DNA of 64,000 nucleotides from Notospermus geniculatus (lineage: Eukaryota; Nemertea; Pilidiophora; Heteronemertea; Lineidae). Numbering within the stretch: the stretch's first letter is position 1; every line of letters starts with the position of its first letter. The DNA lies in NCBI GenBank assembly GCA_002633025.1, contig NMRB01002014.1:68419-132418 (forward strand), written 5' to 3'. The position numbers and the translations under genes are program-made. Shown piece after piece: positions 1-10,906 of the stretch. The notes under the pieces are model-generated. The model searched no databases. It worked only from the letters and a program-made list of their open reading frames with translations, and had not been told where the DNA came from.

Positions 1-76
1 NNNNNNNNNNNNNNNNNNNNNNNNNNNNNNNNNNNNNNNNNNNNNNNNNNNNNNNNNNNNNNNNNNNNNNNNNNNN
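1..76. other. assembly gap
   Basis: Run of N at the start of the window. Anything upstream, including earlier exons of the potassium channel beta subunit gene, is not visible. Confidence 0.99.
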
Positions 77-1302
77 GAACGTTAGGCCTATTTACGTGCT
101 ACTGTATGCTTGTGACTCTACAAGAAGGGATGGCGTCCAAGGCCTACCAGCTGGCGTACAGCACAGTTTCTTTTTCATTCATTTCTGCCGGTATCATCGT
201 GAATCATTCCAGAAAATTTCTCACCATTCGCAGGCTCTTTCAACAGAAAAAACCAAGCAGACGTTAAGTCCGTGTGTGAGTAAATAAAGGATCCAGCGTT
301 TGTGGAGTTTTCAAAATCCTGATTATTGCCCCTTCTATACCAAATTTACCCATGATACCACACACCGTATTCACTATAGTTTGAGTTCATGGAAGTTCTA
401 CCTCAACCCCAGATTCTCCTCAGATATTTTGCATTGATCTGCCAATCCTTACGACTGTTGTGGCCGCAAAACCACCCCAAAGTGTGACATTGTCCAACAT
501 CACCAGGAATATTGTAAGTGACTGATATCTCAGTATTAAGTTGGTCAAATTTGGTCTGAAAATCAGAAGCCAACCCTTCACGAACCGTAGCACCATACCC
601 TTTTAGACGCAGTCAGGGCCTAGACTCTCATCTTATCTGTTACTTGTTATTTTTTAAACACATTTTCCACAAATTATCACGAAACAAGAGTTGACCCTGA
701 CCTTTGACCTTGCAGGTTATTCTCAACTAAAAAGAAACGCCATTAAAGATGATGTGAGGTGTAGAGGTAAAAACAACGGAGACTCCTGAACAGAACGTCT
801 GCATTTTTTTGGATGGCGCATGATTGACGCTTTAAAACCAGTCATTAAAACCAGTGTGGCCTTGACCCCTTGACCTTGCACTGCGAGAGTGCATGGTGTG
901 GTTCTGAATCATATTGATCACCATCTTTAAGACTCGCCGATAATTTTTTGCCGACGACCCCATCCCACCACATTTCACCGTTTGTCCCTGAAATCAACAC
1001 TGTTCTCACTACCTTGTCTCTTCCTTCGCTTCACGTTCGTTCTGCATGGTGTTGAATCAGTTATCAAGAATTCAATTTACCACATTCCCAACCCCATCAC
1101 CAACATTCCGCGAATTCACATTTGGCCAATAATCGCTCTTAAGTTCCAGTGAGGTGCCCTAAAATACTAATCTCATATTCATTCCAGTTGCGGTTGCCCA
1201 ATTCATTGGCGACTCTGAGTTGCAATGGGTGTGGAACTTATTTCTTAGTGACCATATCATTGTCCATCAGCGAGGCCTGTCGTTACAGAAAATCAGAGAT
1301 GA
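77..1302. other. no gene seen; probable intron of the KCNAB-like gene
   Basis: No frame here shows coding character and no repeat was recognised. Because the last exon of a plus-strand gene lies at 3498, this stretch is probably part of its last intron, along with the sequence up to 3497. There are tandem nuclear-receptor-like half sites (TGACCTTTGACC near 702), but such motifs arise easily in this kind of DNA and nothing supports function. Confidence 0.4.
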
Positions 1303-1485
1303 TGTTAAAGCCCCTCTATATTGAATTTTACGGTATTTTCAAAGTGTTAGGAGAGTCCAGGTAGAGGTCTCATGGCCTCGTGAAGGTCCCCAAAATGCTT
1401 GCCTGATATGTACTTCAAAGAATCAAGCCATAGTTTTCAGCACACATTGAAAAAACTGCAGGCAGAACTCTAATGTATTCAAATG
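1303..1485 (+). repeat. dispersed repeat, copy 1 (partner at 35285-35480)
   Basis: Shares long collinear stretches with the reverse complement of about 35285-35450. Examples are the block around TTTACGGTATTTTC, the block CGTGAAG-TCCCCAAAATG, the block TTCAAAGAATCAA, and TTTTCAGCACACATT. The two copies are in opposite orientation and clearly diverged, so this is an old interspersed element. No coding capacity is seen. Its class is unknown. Confidence 0.6.
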
Positions 1486-2103
1486 GAGCAAAGTACCGGT
1501 ACATTTTACACTAAACCAACGTCGGAGGACGTAAGGACTTTCTGAATTCAATAGAGTGTGGCGTTAAAGCTTTTCGTTGTCAATATCAGCAGCAGGTCAC
1601 AAACCAAAGATGAAGGCTAGGCCTTTTGCTTTTCAGTGTCATTTGATGTACTAAGTAGGCCTATTATCAGAAAAAATCTTCAAGTTGTTAGTCATTAGCA
1701 TCTTAGAAACATACCGGTATTGCACTTCATTTGCCTGCCTCAGGTAGGCCTACCTTTTGTTGTTGCTATTCCTGTTCTCACGAGAAGGACTCTCAAGTCA
1801 CCCTTGGAGGAACTAACTGATCACCGTCCTACCAACACAACTGTACAATAACAAAGTTAGATACATCTTGTACCATCTATTCAGTTAAAGAAACAAACTC
1901 TTGCTTCTTACAGGACTGGCACTGCTGTAGCCTCTTTCAAAGGGCTTTGGTTGCATGGGAAGGAATTGTAGCTTTGTAAATAGTGCCCACCTTGCTTGCT
2001 AACTGCATCAGTTCCAAACTAACCATCATGACATTTTCTTGCCATAGACTGGTGAATTTTGAAACTTTTGAGATGTTTCTGGCAGTGTCCAGTGATAAAT
2101 AAC
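1486..2103. other. no feature recognised
   Basis: No coding frame, tRNA-like sequence or inverted repeat was seen. The stretch lies in the presumed last intron of the channel subunit gene. Confidence 0.4.
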
Positions 2104-2222
2104 GGCCTGTATTTTAGAATGCTCCTCAACGTAAAGGAGTTCCTCAAGGCTATTGTTCTCAACAGGAGAACAATAGCCTTGAGGAACTCCTTTACGTTGA
2201 GGAGCATTCTCAAATACAGGCC
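2104..2222. repeat. short perfect foldback (57-bp arms)
   Basis: Left arm 2104-2160 and right arm 2166-2222 are reverse complements with about one mismatch, separated by 5 bases. The termini are GGCCTGTA / TACAGGCC. The trinucleotide AAC flanks both sides and could be a target duplication, but it is too short to be sure. The overlapping frames on both strands here are a by-product of the palindrome. Near-perfect arms imply a young insertion. Confidence 0.9.
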
Positions 2223-2483
2223 AACATATCTTTGGGTTTTCTTCGAAAAGTATTTGTTGGAGCAATTTGCCATGAAATATAAAAAACAATGCAATAAACA
2301 TCCCCAACTTGGCCAGATGCAGATGCACGCTTACTTTCAGACCAGTTACATTTATCTTTTTTGCATGGACCAGTCCTGCCTCATTAATTCATCTAATCAT
2401 ATATCAATTAATAAATAGGTTTTATAGGTTCACTTTTCTGGCAACCTAGACATCTTCTCTTAGTACATATATTTTGATAATCA

Positions 2484-2612
2484 GGGCCGACCGCAGAGAA
2501 AGCCCGATAGTGCTACCGGTGCCTATCGGCAGTTAGTTATAAAGCATTTTTCCATTAACTAAACCGCCGATAGGCACCGAAAGCACTATCGGACTTTCTG
2601 TGCGGTCGGCCC
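2484..2612. repeat. short foldback with GGGCCGACCG ends
   Basis: Arms 2484-2530 and about 2566-2612 pair with few mismatches around a 35-base AT-rich loop. The ends are GGGCCGACCGCA / TGCGGTCGGCCC. A non-autonomous hairpin element of about 130 bp. No transposase and no clear target duplication are visible. Confidence 0.88.
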
Positions 2613-2965
2613 AGTTTGGTAGTGCTCTGGGAATGCACTGTAAATAAAGACTTGTGGTTTGATATCAGAGATTTGAATTCTAGTGCTGCGTCTAATGCTT
2701 TAAAGCATTGTGCACAAACTTTAATGGAAGATTTTCTGCCCGGCTCCAAGGTATGGGGGCTGTAAAAACAAGCGCATTTTGAAGTAGAATTTTATGTGTA
2801 AATTTGCCTGCATGATCTCTACTTATGATTCTTCTCTATCGTGTTCTGTGTTTTATCATGATCACACCAGCAAATTCAGTGCCGTTAATTGCATCATACA
2901 CGTAGGCCTACACAGTTAGAATGTTAGATACATTCATGAAGATTGAATCCTAGGCCATCATCCCT

Positions 2966-3140
2966 GGCTCTTCAGTCAGTCGCACAGGACAGTAGGCTAT
3001 GCCGTGGTGTCTTGTACCTTGTGTCTTTTGCAAGGACAAGTAAAAGACCCCACCCAAGTGAGGAACATGAGTAGCTTGAGATGGTCTCTTCTGTACTTAG
3101 CATGGCCAATAATGCTATGGCTTCAGCCCTGATGGAAAAA
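2966..3140 (+). mobile_element. decayed tRNA-SINE body
   Basis: The block TCTTCAGTCAGTCGCA followed by GGACAGTA matches the sequence downstream of the tRNA-like head at 60665-60787 (TCTTCAGTCAGTCGCATGGG). The tRNA-like head itself is absent here, so this looks like a 5'-truncated or eroded copy. The 3' limit is uncertain. Confidence 0.45.
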
Positions 3141-3301
3141 TCAAATTACCAGTACAAATACAAAAATACATTCAAAGAAAAATCAAAAATTTTCTCATCA
3201 AATGCCAAGAACAACGTCGCCATCTTGTCTTGAAATCACGTGGCACGTCAACCGTTGGTGGCGTCAGAAAAGCCCGGAATTCAGGGCTTTTTGATTACCG
3301 C

Positions 3302-3366
3302 GTACGCGACCTGGCCTCACACTTGCCCACCCCAACGCCATCTGTGGAGGCCAGTGGAACCAGGCT
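3302..3366 (-). repeat. AGCCTGGTT repeat, copy 1
   Basis: The reverse complement begins TAGCCTGGTTCCACTGGCC and includes CAGATGGCG. The hairpin at 33657-33734 begins TAGCCTGGTTTCGCTGGCC and also carries CAGATGGCG. The two are diverged copies of one short element lying about 130 bp upstream of the channel subunit exon. Confidence 0.5.
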
Positions 3367-3497
3367 ACAAGGTGGAGAGAGAGAGACTGAATCGTACATC
3401 ATGCATACAGTGGCACTTTATTATGGAGGTTCCACTGTAGGGAACTTGTCAACTGAAAAAGTTTGCCTCTAAAACCTGCCTCTTCTTTCTTTTCCAG

Positions 3498-3587
3498 TAT
3501 GTCCCCAAGTTGACCCCATCCGTTGTGAACGAGTTGGACAAGTTATTAGGCAACAAACCAGTCATACGGAAGGAACCGGTCAGATGA
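3498..3587 (+). CDS. KCNAB: voltage-gated K+ channel beta subunit, last coding exon
   Basis: A pyrimidine-rich tract ending TTTTCCAG precedes an open exon of 29 codons and TGA. It reads YVPKLTPSVVNELDKLLGNK, then PVIRKEPVR. This matches in order and length the end of the Kv beta (Shaker-associated, Hyperkinetic-type) family, where a V-L-P-K-L-S block is followed by an I-D-x-I-L-G-N-K-P block and a short basic tail. Family knowledge: these are cytoplasmic aldo-keto-reductase-fold subunits that bind NADPH and dock as tetramers on the T1 domain of Kv1 channels, altering inactivation and surface expression. The fold's catalytic residues lie in upstream exons not found in this window, so the last intron is longer than 3.4 kb or runs into the gap. 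The exon is in phase 0. No convincing polyadenylation signal was found in the following few hundred bases. Alternative: another aldo-keto reductase, but the LGNKP tail favours Kv beta. Confidence 0.78.
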   Translation, partial: YVPKLTPSVVNELDKLLGNKPVIRKEPVR

Positions 3588-3897
3588 CTAGCACCGGAGC
3601 CACCAGGCAATGTCTACGGTAACGCTCGTCCGCCACCACAGACGGGACAGAACAACCAGCCCTGCTCAATACAGTAGAGAGAGAATTCACCACAAGGTGG
3701 CAATCTTTTCAACTACTTGTATCAAGGAAACTGGTACCTAGACACAATTGCTTGATGGCCCCATCAAAAAGCTATCACGATTATTGTATAATTGCTCATT
3801 ATGAATCTGCATCCATTGTTGTACGTTTTAAAACTGAGTTTAGAGTCTAGAGACCCTTTACTGTTCCTGTCCATTTTAGATATTGTCAATAGTTAAT
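3588..3897 (+). other. presumed 3' UTR of the KCNAB-like gene
   Basis: Sequence following the stop codon. No frame or repeat was recognised, and no AATAAA is seen before the foldback starting at 3898. Its assignment as 3' UTR rests only on position. Confidence 0.4.
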
Positions 3898-4094
3898 GGG
3901 AGACGTTCCTGCCGCAAGAGGCCGCTTGTTAGCGGTCCTAGAACGTCGCAAAATTTGATGTCACAGACGTAAGCCATGGCGTCTACATCATTATGGATCA
4001 CGTCGTGGCGTGCATTTCTTCTCTGTGACATCAAGTTTCATGACGTTATAGGACCGCTAACTGGTGGCGGCCTTTAAAGGCAGTAAAGTCTCTC
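3898..4094. mobile_element. MITE-like element family A, copy 1
   Basis: About 197 bp with imperfect terminal inverted repeats (GGGAGACGTTCCTGCC against GGCAGTAAAGTCTCTC), followed inward by GAGGCCGC / GCGGCCTTT. The centre carries ATGTCACAGACGTAAGCC and TGGATCACGTCG. A second copy with the same order of blocks lies at 19471-19657, which shows that this is a dispersed element. No coding capacity. Confidence 0.8.
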
Positions 4095-4546
4095 ATTGAG
4101 ACCAATTACTGTAAAGTCACTCCTCTGAAGTCAGTGGGCGCTTATTGGCACCTATCCAGCTGGTTTCGTTCATTCCTAGCAGATTGGAGTGAAGATGATA
4201 GGCCTGCTTCTGTGTTGGGCATTGATGCTGGAGTTACCAAACCGACCTTACAGGAGTGAACGACCAGTATATAGAACCATCTCTCAGTATATATAGGGTG
4301 TATCGAACGAAAAACATCCCATTTCTGACAAGATGCGGTCAGATTATCTTGCCAAGGTTGCTCCAGAGCATAAGCCTCCAGCCGGCCATCAGAACTTTCA
4401 GGGTTTCCTGACAAAAACAGCTGTACAAGTTCTCAGTTATAGATTTATAATTGTTTTCATGCACAAATCAGGTCAAGGTCATACAAATGCAGAGACTCAA
4501 GGTCAAGGTTGTATGAAGTGCACAAAATTTTGATAGGAATAGTATT
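4095..4546. other. no feature recognised
   Basis: No coding evidence and no inverted repeat. The direct word AGGTCAAGGT occurs twice near 4475 and 4501. Nothing else was identified. Confidence 0.4.
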
Positions 4547-4692
4547 AAGCGTTGATCACTGGCGCACGGATCCGGTCCGTTTCCAGTCCGTTTGCCCCTA
4601 GTTTTCGGAATACGACAACACTGAAGTCCATTTGATCGATTTTTTAAGGATCTGAGTCAGACAAAATCTGTGTGACAGTGATCGACGCTTTA
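4547..4692. repeat. short foldback with TAAAGCG-type ends
   Basis: The left end TTAAGCGTTGATCACTG matches the reverse complement of the right end CAGTGATCGACGCTTTA with few mismatches. The interior is unpaired or weakly paired. The ends fit the TTAAGC/TAAAGC terminus shared by several other hairpin elements in the window. Confidence 0.6.
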
Positions 4693-4910
4693 GAAGTTGA
4701 ACTCATTTCTCTTCTCTAGTCATCATTCGTGTGGGAGACTTTCGGAAGTCTCCGGTTTTTGTGGGTTTGCACCTCAAATCAATAACATTGCCAGTACGGT
4801 ACCCACAGAAGGGCTACTACAGGAGGCACAACGCTATGGTATTGAAACTGTACTGGTAGTTAAAGAAATAAACTGAGCTGCATGAGAACGGTACCCTAGC
4901 AAAACTAGCA

Positions 4911-5060
4911 GCATAATGGTACCAGAACTGTACCGGTAGTTCATAAAATAAGGGTATTCTTGTTAAGCTAACTAGCGGTCTATAGGCATAATGGTACCAG
5001 AACTGTACCGGTAGTTCATAAAATAAGGGTATTCTTGTTATGCTAACTAGCGGTCTATAG
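4911..5060 (+). repeat. 75-bp tandem duplication
   Basis: Two copies of a 75-bp unit start at 4911 and 4986. Each contains TGGTACCAGAACTGTACCGG and CTAACTAGCGGTCTATAG. They differ at about one position. The following sequence GCATAATTG restarts the unit for a few bases. The minus-strand frame across it is an artefact of the repeat length being a multiple of three. Confidence 0.92.
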
Positions 5061-5310
5061 GCATAATTGACCAATCTTTGTTAGTGCATTTCTGTTACAA
5101 CTAGACTATAGCAAGATTTTTATTAATATATGCAATATACACGTATACTTCCAGTTCTGTTAATAGGTTCAATAATGTGTCAACATGTTTTTAATGTACA
5201 TAATGTGATGGAAGTGACTATTAAAGATTGGAAAAAGCGTTCATCTTGGTAAAATCTGGCTCGACTCTGGCATCTGTTTGCTAAAAGTGAAGGATGATCC
5301 CCACAATAGA

Positions 5311-5540
5311 CGATATCACTCCAAAAGAGTGCAGCACCTGACGGGGTCAGCGTCATGACGTCCCGCACGTCATTTCATGATGTCTTGACGTGAGACGAAA
5401 AAAAATCAGATTGTTTCATGACGTCATGCTTGCTGAAACAACCGGATTTTTTTTCGAGTCGCGTCATGGCATTCAGAAATGACGTGCGGGACGTCATGAC
5501 GCTACCCCGTAAGGTGCTGCACTCTTTTGGAGTGATATCG
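5311..5540. repeat. 230-bp foldback rich in TGACGTCA-like words
   Basis: The termini CGATATCACTCCAAAAGAGT and ACTCTTTTGGAGTGATATCG are exact reverse complements. Pairing continues through GTGCAGCACC and GTCATGACGTCCCGCACGTC to near the centre, where two poly-A/T tracts face each other. Nearly the whole element can form one hairpin. No target duplication was identified and there is no coding capacity. The frames on both strands here are mirror images. Confidence 0.92.
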
Positions 5541-5694
5541 TTTTGGTCTCCTTCTGCCATTGGGGAACTAACAAATGTGGCACAGTTTGGAGTCCTGCAG
5601 AAATAATGCTGAATCTAAAACTGAATGGATTAAGGGGATTGTATTTCAATGGTACTGGTACTGAATCAATGCACTGCATTGTCAATGAAATGGC

Positions 5695-5930
5695 ATGGAA
5701 TGGATTAAGAGCTTAGGGGAATCCATTGTCAGTGGTACTGTATGGATTAAGAACCTACAGGAATCCATTGTCAGTGGTACTGTATGGATTAAGAGCCTAC
5801 AGGAATCCATTGTCAGTGGTACTGTATGGATTAAGAGCCTACAGGAATCCATTGTCAGTGGTACTGTATGTATGGATTAATGAGAGCTTTGGGGGAATCC
5901 ATTGTCAATGACACTGGATGGATTCAAATT
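5695..5930 (+). repeat. 42-bp minisatellite
   Basis: Four to five copies of a 42-bp unit containing ATGGATTAAGAGCCTACAGG and AATCCATTGTCAGTGGTACT. The inner copies are nearly identical and the outer copies decay (a 4-bp insertion near 5871, several substitutions after 5880). Because 42 is a multiple of three, frames run straight through it, which is not evidence of coding. Confidence 0.93.
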
Positions 5931-6320
5931 ATGGTACTGAACAGAGTTTGAGTTTAGAGGAAATGAATCATTGAATGGATTATAATAAGAGTTAGGGGAT
6001 TAATGAGGTTATGCTACTCTGTATTGGGATTTGACTACTCAGAAAAGCATTACTGTGTTTATAAAATTGTTAATGTTCAGTCATGTTTTGATTCTCTAAA
6101 CTTTGTTATTAGGTCTAGGTATATCATGTGACCTGTAGGCAAGAGAATGTGAAGAGGGTATAACTTTATAATCCATTTACAAAGTAAATACTTACGAGTG
6201 GGCATTATTGGCATCAAAAGGAGTTTAACTGTAACTGTAAGGGTTCAATTTGAAGGGTTTTGTTCCTTTTCTTTGGTGCCTACACTGAAAGTCTAGTGAG
6301 AGAGAGTCAATCTTAAAGGG

Positions 6321-6680
6321 ATAGATGTTTCTCTAATTCACAGGTCTGTGCACTTCCGCAGGCCTTGTGTTTTGAGGCAAGTGAAAAACTGCTCGCCTGA
6401 GAACAATAGAAAACTCTATTGTTCTCAGGCAAGCAGTTTTTCACTCGCCTCAAAACACAAGGCCTGCTTCCGCCGAAATCCCAACCAGAACCACGATCTG
6501 AAACTGGGTGACGTGACGCAAAATCCATGATTTTATAATTCAGTTATGGTCGACTCTTGACGCAACGTCTTAGAAGTCACTGTTGTGGGGTTGTCTGCGT
6601 CACGTCAGACCGAGGTTATGGTTGAGATTTCGGCGGAACTGCGCAACTTTGTCATACGTAAATTTGAGAATTTGTCTATA
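6321..6680. mobile_element. foldback element family B, copy 1 (interrupted)
   Basis: Matches the intact foldback at 43863-44109: outer TAGA(C/T)AAAT..., then GCACTTCCGCCGAAAT, a block ending CAAGAACC or CCAGAACC, TGACGTGACGCA, and the mirror image down to TTGTCTATA at 6680. In this copy the left GCACTTCCGCCGAAAT is split by a 108-bp hairpin (6359-6466). Removing that hairpin and one copy of the duplicated CTTCCG restores the block exactly as found in copy 2. The arms are more diverged than in copy 2. No coding capacity. Confidence 0.82.
6359..6466. mobile_element. 108-bp hairpin nested in family B, 6-bp target duplication
   Basis: Arms from CAGGCCTTGTG to CACAAGGCCTG pair over about 51 bases with two mismatches around a 6-base loop. 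CTTCCG stands directly on both sides (6353-6358 and 6467-6472), while the uninterrupted site at 43905 or so has it once. This is therefore a real insertion with a 6-bp target duplication, younger than the host element. Confidence 0.9.
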
Positions 6681-6684
6681 CCAC

Positions 6685-7355
6685 TGTCGGCCTACATTCA
6701 TGGTCAAACGTGCACACACCATTCATTTTATACCTCAAGTGAACTTACTTGGGGTCTATGTCTTCAGAAGGTGCGTGTGTAATACAAATCGCACTAACCT
6801 CCTTGAGATTCCCTTGTCACAAGTCCCATGATATTTTGATCACTCTATCAACTGTTTTGATGTTGTTGGGAACTGGAGTATGATCCATGCTCATTGTCAC
6901 GTAAAGCAGCTATAGCATTTAGTTCTTTTAACATTTTTATATGAGGATTTGGTGTACATATGTAACAAACTGAATATATTATACTCTCAAATGACATACT
7001 GTATCGTTGTCAGTGATAACTGCACTAGAAGAAATCAAAATGATTTATGATATCGGCCTAGGCCTACTCCACCACATCTCATGTATAAACTGTGAATAGA
7101 ACATCTGATTGACTATCTAAGAACTCCCAAATGGGCAAGTCCACGGTCTCGGACGGGACGTTCTTTCACTTATTCAGTGCTGTTTCTGCAAATTTTGGAA
7201 CGACAGAAAGATGTAATACCCTGCATCATGTCAGGCTCTTGTCCTTCTATGACCCTGGTATGAATTAAGTTCGTTGTGATTCATAATTAGTGCACAGTTT
7301 GCTAATTAGCTTTAACAGTGCACAAATTCATTAGGCTAAAAGTGAACAATATCTA
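6685..7355. other. no feature recognised
   Basis: AT-rich DNA with no supported gene, RNA or inverted repeat. Confidence 0.4.
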
Positions 7356-7361
7356 TGGTGC

Positions 7362-7373
7362 CCCCCCCCCCCC
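7362..7373. repeat. poly-C tract
   Basis: A run of about 12 C. Similar homopolymer G or C runs occur near 28330, 37705, 48166, 58490 and 62970. Confidence 0.9.
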
Positions 7374-7947
7374 AGTCTAGCAACACTTAAGTCTTTATAA
7401 GAAAATGAGGAGTTCTTTAACATGGAGTAAATAGGAACTTTGTATGAAAAAAATGAGATTCTACAATGTAGAAGAAGAGAGTTTACTTAGAACTTTTAAT
7501 TTAGTGTCTGATATGAAAATGATTCAAACATCTATTAATGTTGTTAAGGATGTGCGGTAATAATGAGGCAAAATATGTAAATAAGGCGACCTATTGACTT
7601 TAGTTGTATTATAGTTACCATGGTTACATTGGGATTTTACGAACTAAGTGTTAGTGATCTATTGAGATATGAATTTATGATCTAAGTGTTAGTGATGATG
7701 ACATGGCACAGGCATATAGACTAGTTATTCTGTGATGTACGAGGCCTCGCTATGGCTATGTGTGACGTATGACTGGTTTGAGAGGCGGGGTTCCTATTCG
7801 TTTACAACTCATGGATGTTGGCAACGTAACCAACCAAGGAATGCAGCCTGCAGTGTTTTCTCCATTTTCAAATTTAGGTGTATATAATGTATATTCAAAT
7901 TCTCCCAAAGAACCTTTAGGTTTCATTATCATTGCTAAGTTGTTTAG

Positions 7948-8300
7948 CTGGTACCCATCCAATTAATTGGCACCCAGCCAATTAATTGGTACCTAAAGTG
8001 GTACCCAGCCAGTTAGGTGGTATGCAACCAATAGATGGATATTCAATGACGTCATCACACGATGTAAACATGCTGCGTGCGCAAATTGGCGCCCTGTTCC
8101 ACCAATGACGTTACGTCGTTTGACGTGCGCACGCAAACTGGCGCCGTTGATGACGTCATTTTGTAAACAAAAACAGCAGAATGCAACCCGTCTATTAGGT
8201 GGTACCCAGCCAATTAGGTGGTACCCAGCTTATTTTGTGGTACCAAGCCAATTAGGTAGTACCCAGCTAATTTTTAGGTGGTACTCAGCTAATTAACTAT
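7948..8300 (+). repeat. GGTACCCAGCCAATTAG short tandem array split by an insert
   Basis: Degenerate repeats of a roughly 17-20 bp unit (GGTACCCAGCCAATTAGGT) occupy 7948-8030 and 8195-8300. The intervening 8040-8190 carries a different, GC-rich sequence. It has two direct copies of a GTGCGCA-CAAA-TGGCGCC word and GATGACGTCAT near both ends. The simplest reading is an insertion into the array, but its exact ends and target duplication could not be fixed. Confidence 0.75.
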
Positions 8301-9588
8301 TGTTCAGTTAATTAACTAAGTAATACTGATGCGTTAATTAGTTCCAGCTCTTGTGAATTTATTCGTTTTTCTGGATGCAAATGTGTATATAATTCCTGGT
8401 GTATATACTAAAGTTATTTCCATTTATATTCTAAGATGTAAATGTTAGGGTTTATGAATCTTGATTATCCTCTTTAGAAAAGCCTATCTTTATGGGAGAG
8501 CACGGTGCGAACTGTACAATGCTTGAACTTGAATAACATTCTTGTTAAATGAACAGTACAGTTTCTACCGACTTGCTACATTATTGTCATCATCAGCATT
8601 GCCAAATCTAGGATTTTATCCTGCCACATGCCACAAGTCCTGCGGTGGGTGAGTCGCTTTGACAGCGTAGGTTTCCTCCTACGCTACAAATCGCACAATA
8701 TTGATGAAGAAGAATTTCATTATGCAAATATCCAAATCTTTCGCCATTTTGCAATTTCTAAAAAGTTCCATCTTGCTCTCTCTGTCTAACTCTACAGGAG
8801 GTAGAGTATTTTCCTGTATCAGTTGTACATTGCTTGATTTAGCCAATTTATTTGAAGCTAACCTGTCAACTAAAAGACACGGCGATATCAAAATTGTTGA
8901 CATAACCGGCAGGAAAACTACGGTAGTGAAAACGATGGACAAAATGTGTGGCAGTCTACCCAGCGGATGTCGCTGAATGATCAACAAGGGCTAGATTGCC
9001 TGTGTGTTGTGCATTGAATTGAATTGATCTAAGGCCTAGCTACTGTTTACCAGTTACGTTCTACATGTCAGCTATTGAAATGTGCGGGTTCACCAAGGCC
9101 ACAACACTTTCCTCAAATGCGACATCCGCCGGGTTTTCCTAGACCGCCACACAAGTTAAGGTGTAAGATGTACAGCGAGTCGAAGTGCACAATGCATTTT
9201 CCTACACGTTGGGTCAAGTAGAGTAGGCCTACAGTAGGCCAAGCGGTGGGAATGACACATCTCCACACATTGCTGCTAAATTCTGTGTACCGGTACACAC
9301 TCGGTACACGTCGCATGGCCCGGCCCGCCACACTCTACTTGAAACCTCAAGGGTACCTCAGCCAACTTTCTCAAATACATGTATGTCATATAAGAATGTA
9401 CAAACCTCTTCAGCAATGCAGCCTATGAAACCAATTTCAAAATGTGTCTTCTGCTTGCAAAAACGACTTGTTTCTTTTCCTGCTTGGTTCAGCTCTATTT
9501 GGCAAATCAACTGAAATTTGGGTGTGTGTTGTGGTTGAAGGCCTTCAGAACACTACCATTATAGCAAGGTGAATACACTGCAAGGACC
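8301..9588. other. no supported gene
   Basis: Open frames of about 90-100 codons exist on both strands at 8679-8987, but two overlapping antisense frames of this size are expected by chance in 64 kb. No splice signals, domains or repeats were recognised. The region 9226-9245 carries two close TAGGCC words. Confidence 0.4.
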
Positions 9589-9589
9589 A

Positions 9590-9697
9590 GGGCCCGTATG
9601 CACAAAACATCTTAAGTGTAAAATTTCCCTTATCTTTTGTTTGGAACAATAGTTTAAGGGGAATTTTACACTTAAGATGTTTTATGCATACGGCCCC
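9590..9697. repeat. short foldback with GGGCCGTATG-type ends
   Basis: The left arm begins GGGCCCGTATGCA and the right arm ends TGCATACGGCCCC. Inside, CATCTTAAGTGTAAAATTCC pairs with its complement. About 108 bp. The same outer terminus (GGGCCGTAT) is found at 35997 and 42449 with different inner arms. Confidence 0.88.
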
Positions 9698-9699
9698 AG

Positions 9700-10284
9700 T
9701 ACCCTCATAAATGGACAATTGGAATACCGGTAGGTCTATTACAGGGCTTGGTAATCATCAAGGTTGGGCAACTCAACCAAACAATAAAGTCTAGGGATTA
9801 GCACAGGGAAACTGAAAATGACCACAGGAACTGGGCACGGAACACGTTTCACTGCATTCTGGAGTTCAATGCAGTTTTCCCACATAATCATAAGGCTGAG
9901 TACACGTTGGCCTTGAGGTCACCAGGTATTGTGCCCACGCTGACCAATGCTGGACAATAGGCCTATTGTACAAGTAGTGTACATGTGTGATCCCTGGAGA
10001 GTATTACAAACTACACATGGGTGTGATTTGAAATAAATCTACTCAGGGTATTTCAGTTTACCACGAGTCTGAACTTCCTTGGGCAACCAATATTCAACAA
10101 CCTCCACCTCCCATGTGACCCTGTATTCTGCAAGAGTTAACAACTTGGACCTGCCTGGTTACAGGGATGTTATAATCAAACTGGTTTTAATCTAGCATAA
10201 TAAAGCTAAAATACTACATGAAATATATCTTGACTTACTTATTTCACCACTACATTCCAGTTGCCTTTCCTCATCAATGTCATG
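9700..10284. other. no feature recognised
   Basis: No gene, tRNA-like sequence or inverted repeat found. Confidence 0.4.
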
Positions 10285-10690
10285 GCTCCTTCATAAAGGA
10301 GCATTTGAAAAGCTTCAGTGGCACCTCAACGGATGAGTGTTCAAGAAAGCTGTAGGCCTAGTGGCTCTGTGATGAAGGAACCTTCAAAGGCGCTGTAGTG
10401 GCTACTTGATGGAGGAAACGTTCAAGGAATCTGTAGTGGCTCCTTGAGAAAGGAACCTTCAACAAAGCTGTAGTGGCTCCTTGATGAAGGAACCTTCAAC
10501 AAAGCTGTAGTGGCCCCTTGATGAATGAACCTTCAATAATGCTGTAGTGGCTCCACAATAAAGGAACCCTCAAGAATGCAGTAGTGACTCCTTGATCAAG
10601 GAACCTCCAAGAAAGCTGTAGTGGCTGCTTGATCAAGGAACCTCCAAGAAACCTGTAGTGGCTACTTGACGAACGAACCTTCAAGAAAGC
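10285..10690 (+). repeat. 37-bp minisatellite
   Basis: About ten units of 37 bp built on GCTGTAGTGGCTCCTTGATG followed by AAGGAACCTTCAA. Unit starts at 10467, 10504 and 10541 confirm the exact 37-bp period. The ends are more diverged than the centre. Overlapping frames are not evidence of coding because they start and stop within unrelated flank. Confidence 0.93.
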
Positions 10691-10906
10691 AACACAGGTC
10701 AATTTCTTCATTTGAAATACACATTTATTATAAAGTTCTGACTTCACGCCTACATGGTGATCATGGCAAAATGGGCAAGTCAACAGTACAAGCATGCGGC
10801 CACTGGTTCTTAATTCTACGTCTGCAAAACAGACCCATCTCATTTCAACCATGAGTAACCTCACACCATCTCGCACACAGCGCCACACTGGCATACTAAG
10901 GAACAA

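Noticed and set aside
690-725. Tandem TGACCT half sites as a nuclear-receptor response element
   Set aside because: The motif is short, lies in presumed intron, and similar AGGTCA words recur in repeats elsewhere in the window (for example near 29545).
5311-5540. Convergent promoters or a microRNA precursor
   Set aside because: The hairpin is 230 bp, nearly perfect and paired end to end like a foldback transposon, not a roughly 70-base precursor with an imperfect stem.
8679-8987. Overlapping frames of 91 and 102 codons on opposite strands
   Set aside because: Such lengths are expected by chance in 64 kb, with no domain, splice signal or codon bias; two antisense frames over the same bases cannot both be taken as evidence.
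10496-10906. 136-codon minus-strand frame
   Set aside because: Mostly the 37-bp minisatellite read in one frame.
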